Origin: Acidimicrobiia bacterium
GTDB lineage: Bacteria > Actinomycetota > Acidimicrobiia > Acidimicrobiales > Aldehydirespiratoraceae
Assembly (NCBI GenBank): GCA_022820805.1
Contig: JAJEEV010000016.1
Span: forward strand, 1 to 64,000
Reading direction: 5' to 3'
DNA length: 64,000 bases
Shown here: in pieces, positions 61,680-64,000 of the stretch
How the letters are laid out: the number at the start of each line of letters is the position of its first letter
Numbering within the stretch: the stretch's first letter is position 1
Position numbers and translations under genes: made by a program
Notes under the pieces: model-generated
What the model was told of the DNA's origin: nothing
What the model saw: only the letters and a program-made list of their open reading frames with translations
Database searches by the model: none

Positions 61680-63875
61680 ATGCAGTCCCGGATCAAGCCC
61701 CATCACATCGTCGTCGTGGTCGGCGTGGCCATCGCGCTGTTCACCGCCCTGTCGGGCATCGTGGCCGGCGTCGCCGGCTTCCACGACGACAGCCCCATCA
61801 CCCGCGAGGTGTTCGGCAACATCCCGGCCCCCCTGAAGGTCGCCTTCTACACGGTCATCCCCGTGCTGCTGGTGTACGGGTCGGTCCTGTTCGCCCACCG
61901 GGTGAAGAACTGGCAGCGGGGCCGGCCCGACAACCGCCGCACCACGGTGCACAACGCCAAGCACCGCATGGCCGACTTCCGGGCGGGCGTGTACATGCGC
62001 ACCCTGCTGCGGGAGCCCGGCGCCGGGGTGATGCACTCGCTCATCTACTTCAGCTTCCTGATCCTGCTGGGCGTGACCACCACCCTGGAGGTCGACCACC
62101 AGCTCCCCGACGGGCTCAAGTTCCTCCACGGCGACGTGTACCGGGCCTACTCCGCGGTGGGCGACGCCGCCGGGCTGGTGTTCGTGGCGGGCATGGTGTG
62201 GGCCATCCTGCGCCGCTTCGGCCCGCCGGCGTGGCGGCCCTACCGCATCCGCATCAAGACCCGGCCCGAGCACGCGGTCATAGGCGGCGTGCTGCTGGCC
62301 ATAGGAGTGACCGGCTTCGGTGCGGAGGCCTTCCGGATCGCGGCCGACGGCCTGCCCGACCACGAGCGCTGGAGCTTCGTCGGCTACCCGCTGGCCACGC
62401 TGGTCGAGGGCTCGGGGGCACTGCACGGCTGGCACCAGGCGTGGTGGGTGGCCCACGTGGTCGCCTTCATGGCCTTCCTGGTGATCCTGCCCACCACCAT
62501 GCTGCGCCACATGTTCACATCGCCGCTGAACATGTACCTGCGCCACCGGGACCGCCCCAAGGGCGCCATGCGCCCCATGCCCAACCTGGTGGAGGGCGAC
62601 ACCGAGCTCGAGACGTTCGGGGCCTCGGTCGTCGAGGACTTCTCGTGGAAGCAACTCCTCGACACCGACGCCTGCACCATGTGCGGCCGCTGCACGTCGG
62701 TCTGCCCGGCCCACGCCACCGGCAAGCCCCTCGACCCCCGCGAGATCGTGCTCAAGACGGGCGAGATCATGGCCCGCACCGGCAACCCGGCCACGTCACC
62801 GCCGCTAGGCACCGGCGAAGCCGAGGTGACGGTGCCGGCCAACTGGATGTTCGAACGCATCAGCAACGAGGAGCTGTGGGCGTGCACCTCGTGCCGGGCC
62901 TGCGACGAGATCTGCCCGGTCAACATCGAGATCCTCGACAAGATCCTGGACATGCGCCGCTACCTGACCCTGATGGAGAGCGACTTCCCCTCGGAGCTGG
63001 GCCAGGCCTTCCGGGGAATGGAGAACTCGTCCAACCCGTGGTCGATGAGCCAGACCGAGCGGGCCGACTGGGCCCGGGACCTCGACGGGGTGCGGGTCAT
63101 CGACGGCGGTGACCCCCTCGACGCCGAGTACCTGTACTGGGTCGGCTGCGCGGGCTCCTTCGACGACAAGAACAAGAAGGTGGCCCGGGCCATGGCCCAG
63201 CTCATGGAGCGGGCCGGGATCGACTTCGCCATCCTCGGCCCGGCCGAGAACTGCACCGGCGACTCGGCGAGACGCTCCGGCAACGAGTACCTGTTCCAGA
63301 TGCTGGCCTCCACGAACATCGAGACGCTGAACTCCATGGGAGTGCGCAAGATCGTCACCCAGTGCCCCCACTGCTTCAACACGCTCGCCAACGAGTACCC
63401 GCAGCTCGGCGGGCACTACGAGGTCGTCCACCACAGCCAGCTGCTCGACGCGCTGGTGGCCGACGGCCGGCTCGACCTCGACGGCGCCACCCTCGCCGAG
63501 CGGGTCGTCTACCACGACAGCTGCTACCTGGGGCGCCACAACGACGTGTACCTGGCCCCCCGGCGGGTGCTCGGCTCCCTGGGCGGCATCGACCTGGTGG
63601 AGGCCCCCCGCAACGGCACCAAGGGCATGTGCTGCGGGGCGGGCGGAGCCCGCATGTGGATGGAGGAGACCATCGGCACCAAGGTGAACGACGAGCGCTC
63701 CCGGGAGCTGCTCGACACCGGGGCGTCGCGCATCGCAACCGCCTGCCCGTTCTGCTACATCATGATGGACGACGGGGTGCGGGCAGCGGGCGTCGAGGAG
63801 GACGCGGTGCAGGTCGCTGACATCGCGTTGCACGTGCTGGAGGCGGTCGAAGCCCGCGACTCTGCTGGCAGCTAG
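61680..63875 (+). CDS. EtfD-like membrane iron-sulfur oxidoreductase
   Basis: A 731-residue membrane protein. About five helices at the N-terminus resemble a nitrate-reductase-gamma haem b domain. Two [4Fe-4S] motifs follow: CTMCGRCTSVCP and CTSCRACDEICP. Two heterodisulfide-reductase CCG domains are at the C-terminus: CPHCFNTLANE with the following HHSQLL, and CCGAGGARMWMEE with CPFCYIMM. This layout matches mycobacterial EtfD (Rv0338c type), which passes electrons from electron-transfer flavoprotein to menaquinone in fatty acid oxidation. No ETF gene is adjacent in this window. It is transcribed in the same direction as gpmA, 47 bases downstream. Confidence 0.85.
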   Translation: MQSRIKPHHIVVVVGVAIALFTALSGIVAGVAGFHDDSPITREVFGNIPAPLKVAFYTVIPVLLVYGSVLFAHRVKNWQRGRPDNRRTTVHNAKHRMADFRAGVYMRTLLREPGAGVMHSLIYFSFLILLGVTTTLEVDHQLPDGLKFLHGDVYRAYSAVGDAAGLVFVAGMVWAILRRFGPPAWRPYRIRIKTRPEHAVIGGVLLAIGVTGFGAEAFRIAADGLPDHERWSFVGYPLATLVEGSGALHGWHQAWWVAHVVAFMAFLVILPTTMLRHMFTSPLNMYLRHRDRPKGAMRPMPNLVEGDTELETFGASVVEDFSWKQLLDTDACTMCGRCTSVCPAHATGKPLDPREIVLKTGEIMARTGNPATSPPLGTGEAEVTVPANWMFERISNEELWACTSCRACDEICPVNIEILDKILDMRRYLTLMESDFPSELGQAFRGMENSSNPWSMSQTERADWARDLDGVRVIDGGDPLDAEYLYWVGCAGSFDDKNKKVARAMAQLMERAGIDFAILGPAENCTGDSARRSGNEYLFQMLASTNIETLNSMGVRKIVTQCPHCFNTLANEYPQLGGHYEVVHHSQLLDALVADGRLDLDGATLAERVVYHDSCYLGRHNDVYLAPRRVLGSLGGIDLVEAPRNGTKGMCCGAGGARMWMEETIGTKVNDERSRELLDTGASRIATACPFCYIMMDDGVRAAGVEEDAVQVADIALHVLEAVEARDSAGS

Positions 63876-63883
63876 GCATTTCC

Positions 63884-63971
63884 GGCCGGCGGGGCCTGTC
63901 GTCGAGGCCGTCCGACCGACGGGGCTTCGCCCCATTGTCGGTCGGCCGTTCCTCGCCGCCACCCGCCGGCC
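63884..63971. repeat. Compound palindrome after the EtfD-like gene
   Basis: The outer arms GGCCGGCGGG (63884-63893) and CCCGCCGGCC (63962-63971) are perfect inverts. Inside, CCGACCGAC (63912-63920) pairs with GTCGGTCGG (63937-63945), and at the centre GGGGC-TTC-GCCCC (63921-63933) forms a tight hairpin. No T-tract follows. It might terminate transcription or be a mobile palindromic repeat. Confidence 0.6.
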
Positions 63972-64000
63972 TACCCCGGCGCGATGCCACGGCTTGCTGA

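Overview
The window is GC-rich (most genes lie in clearly GC-dominated sequence), has frequent GTG starts and is densely packed with ATGA-coupled genes. Several blocks are typical of Actinomycetota: dnaK-grpE-dnaJ-hspR-clpB, clpS followed by a DUF2017 gene, an actinobacterial EtfD-like oxidoreductase, and a long cytochrome oxidase operon whose subunit II carries a fused cytochrome c. An Acidimicrobiia-like lineage is my best guess, but this is inference; no rRNA gene is present to settle it. Two otherwise ordinary genes (a P450 and purA) are each cut by one in-frame TGA, so draft or metagenome-derived sequence is possible.

Layout. 1-193: start of a lipoprotein that leaves the window. 238-5575 (minus): a translationally coupled catabolic operon (HpaB-type flavin monooxygenase, UbiD-type decarboxylase, FCD-type GntR regulator, ACMSD-like amidohydrolase, GlcG/HbpS-like protein), divergent from an MFS transporter (5679-6899). 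A near-perfect TTGTC-T-GACAA palindrome lies between them and is a likely operator of the GntR protein. 7035-8690: a Fic protein with an AbiEi-like N-terminus beside an AT-rich patch. 8691-12692: flavin reductase, EamA exporter, amidohydrolase, 2-hydroxyacid dehydrogenase. 12693-22843: housekeeping genes (asd, lysC, dut, orn, TlpA/CcdA thiol-redox pair, pdxH, serS and others). 23053-26459: a lysine-2,3-aminomutase-like radical SAM protein, a CzcO-like monooxygenase and an OsmC protein.

26634-36905 is a respiratory block: ctaG, ctaF, ctaE, ctaD, ctaC, a membrane protein, a COX3-like gene, a COX1-like gene that has lost five of six metal-ligand histidines, ctaB, and divergent ctaA. clpS and DUF2017 follow. 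37840-44843 holds a Rieske oxygenase, an FAD oxidoreductase, an MMPL transporter and a GPP34-P450 fusion, plausibly a lipid or terpenoid oxidation and export locus. Then tRNA-Glu, tRNA-Asp and tRNA-Phe, a TGA-interrupted P450, a small retropepsin-like protein, a direct-repeat region, ilvD, NAD-malic enzyme, purB and a TGA-interrupted purA. 54190-60733 is the HspR heat-shock operon with a promoter and a HAIR-like site in front. The window ends with gpmA, an EtfD-like iron-sulfur oxidoreductase and a large compound palindrome.

A dispersed intergenic repeat (consensus head TAGAGGCCGAGCG, core GCGAGGCCGTGG to GCGAACAAGAGCGGGA) recurs at seven places, usually directly at gene 3' ends, where it often supplies the TAG stop codon. 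The strongest candidates for undescribed biology are the metal-depleted COX1/COX3-like pair inside the aa3 oxidase operon and the GPP34-P450 fusion with its oxidation/export neighbourhood.
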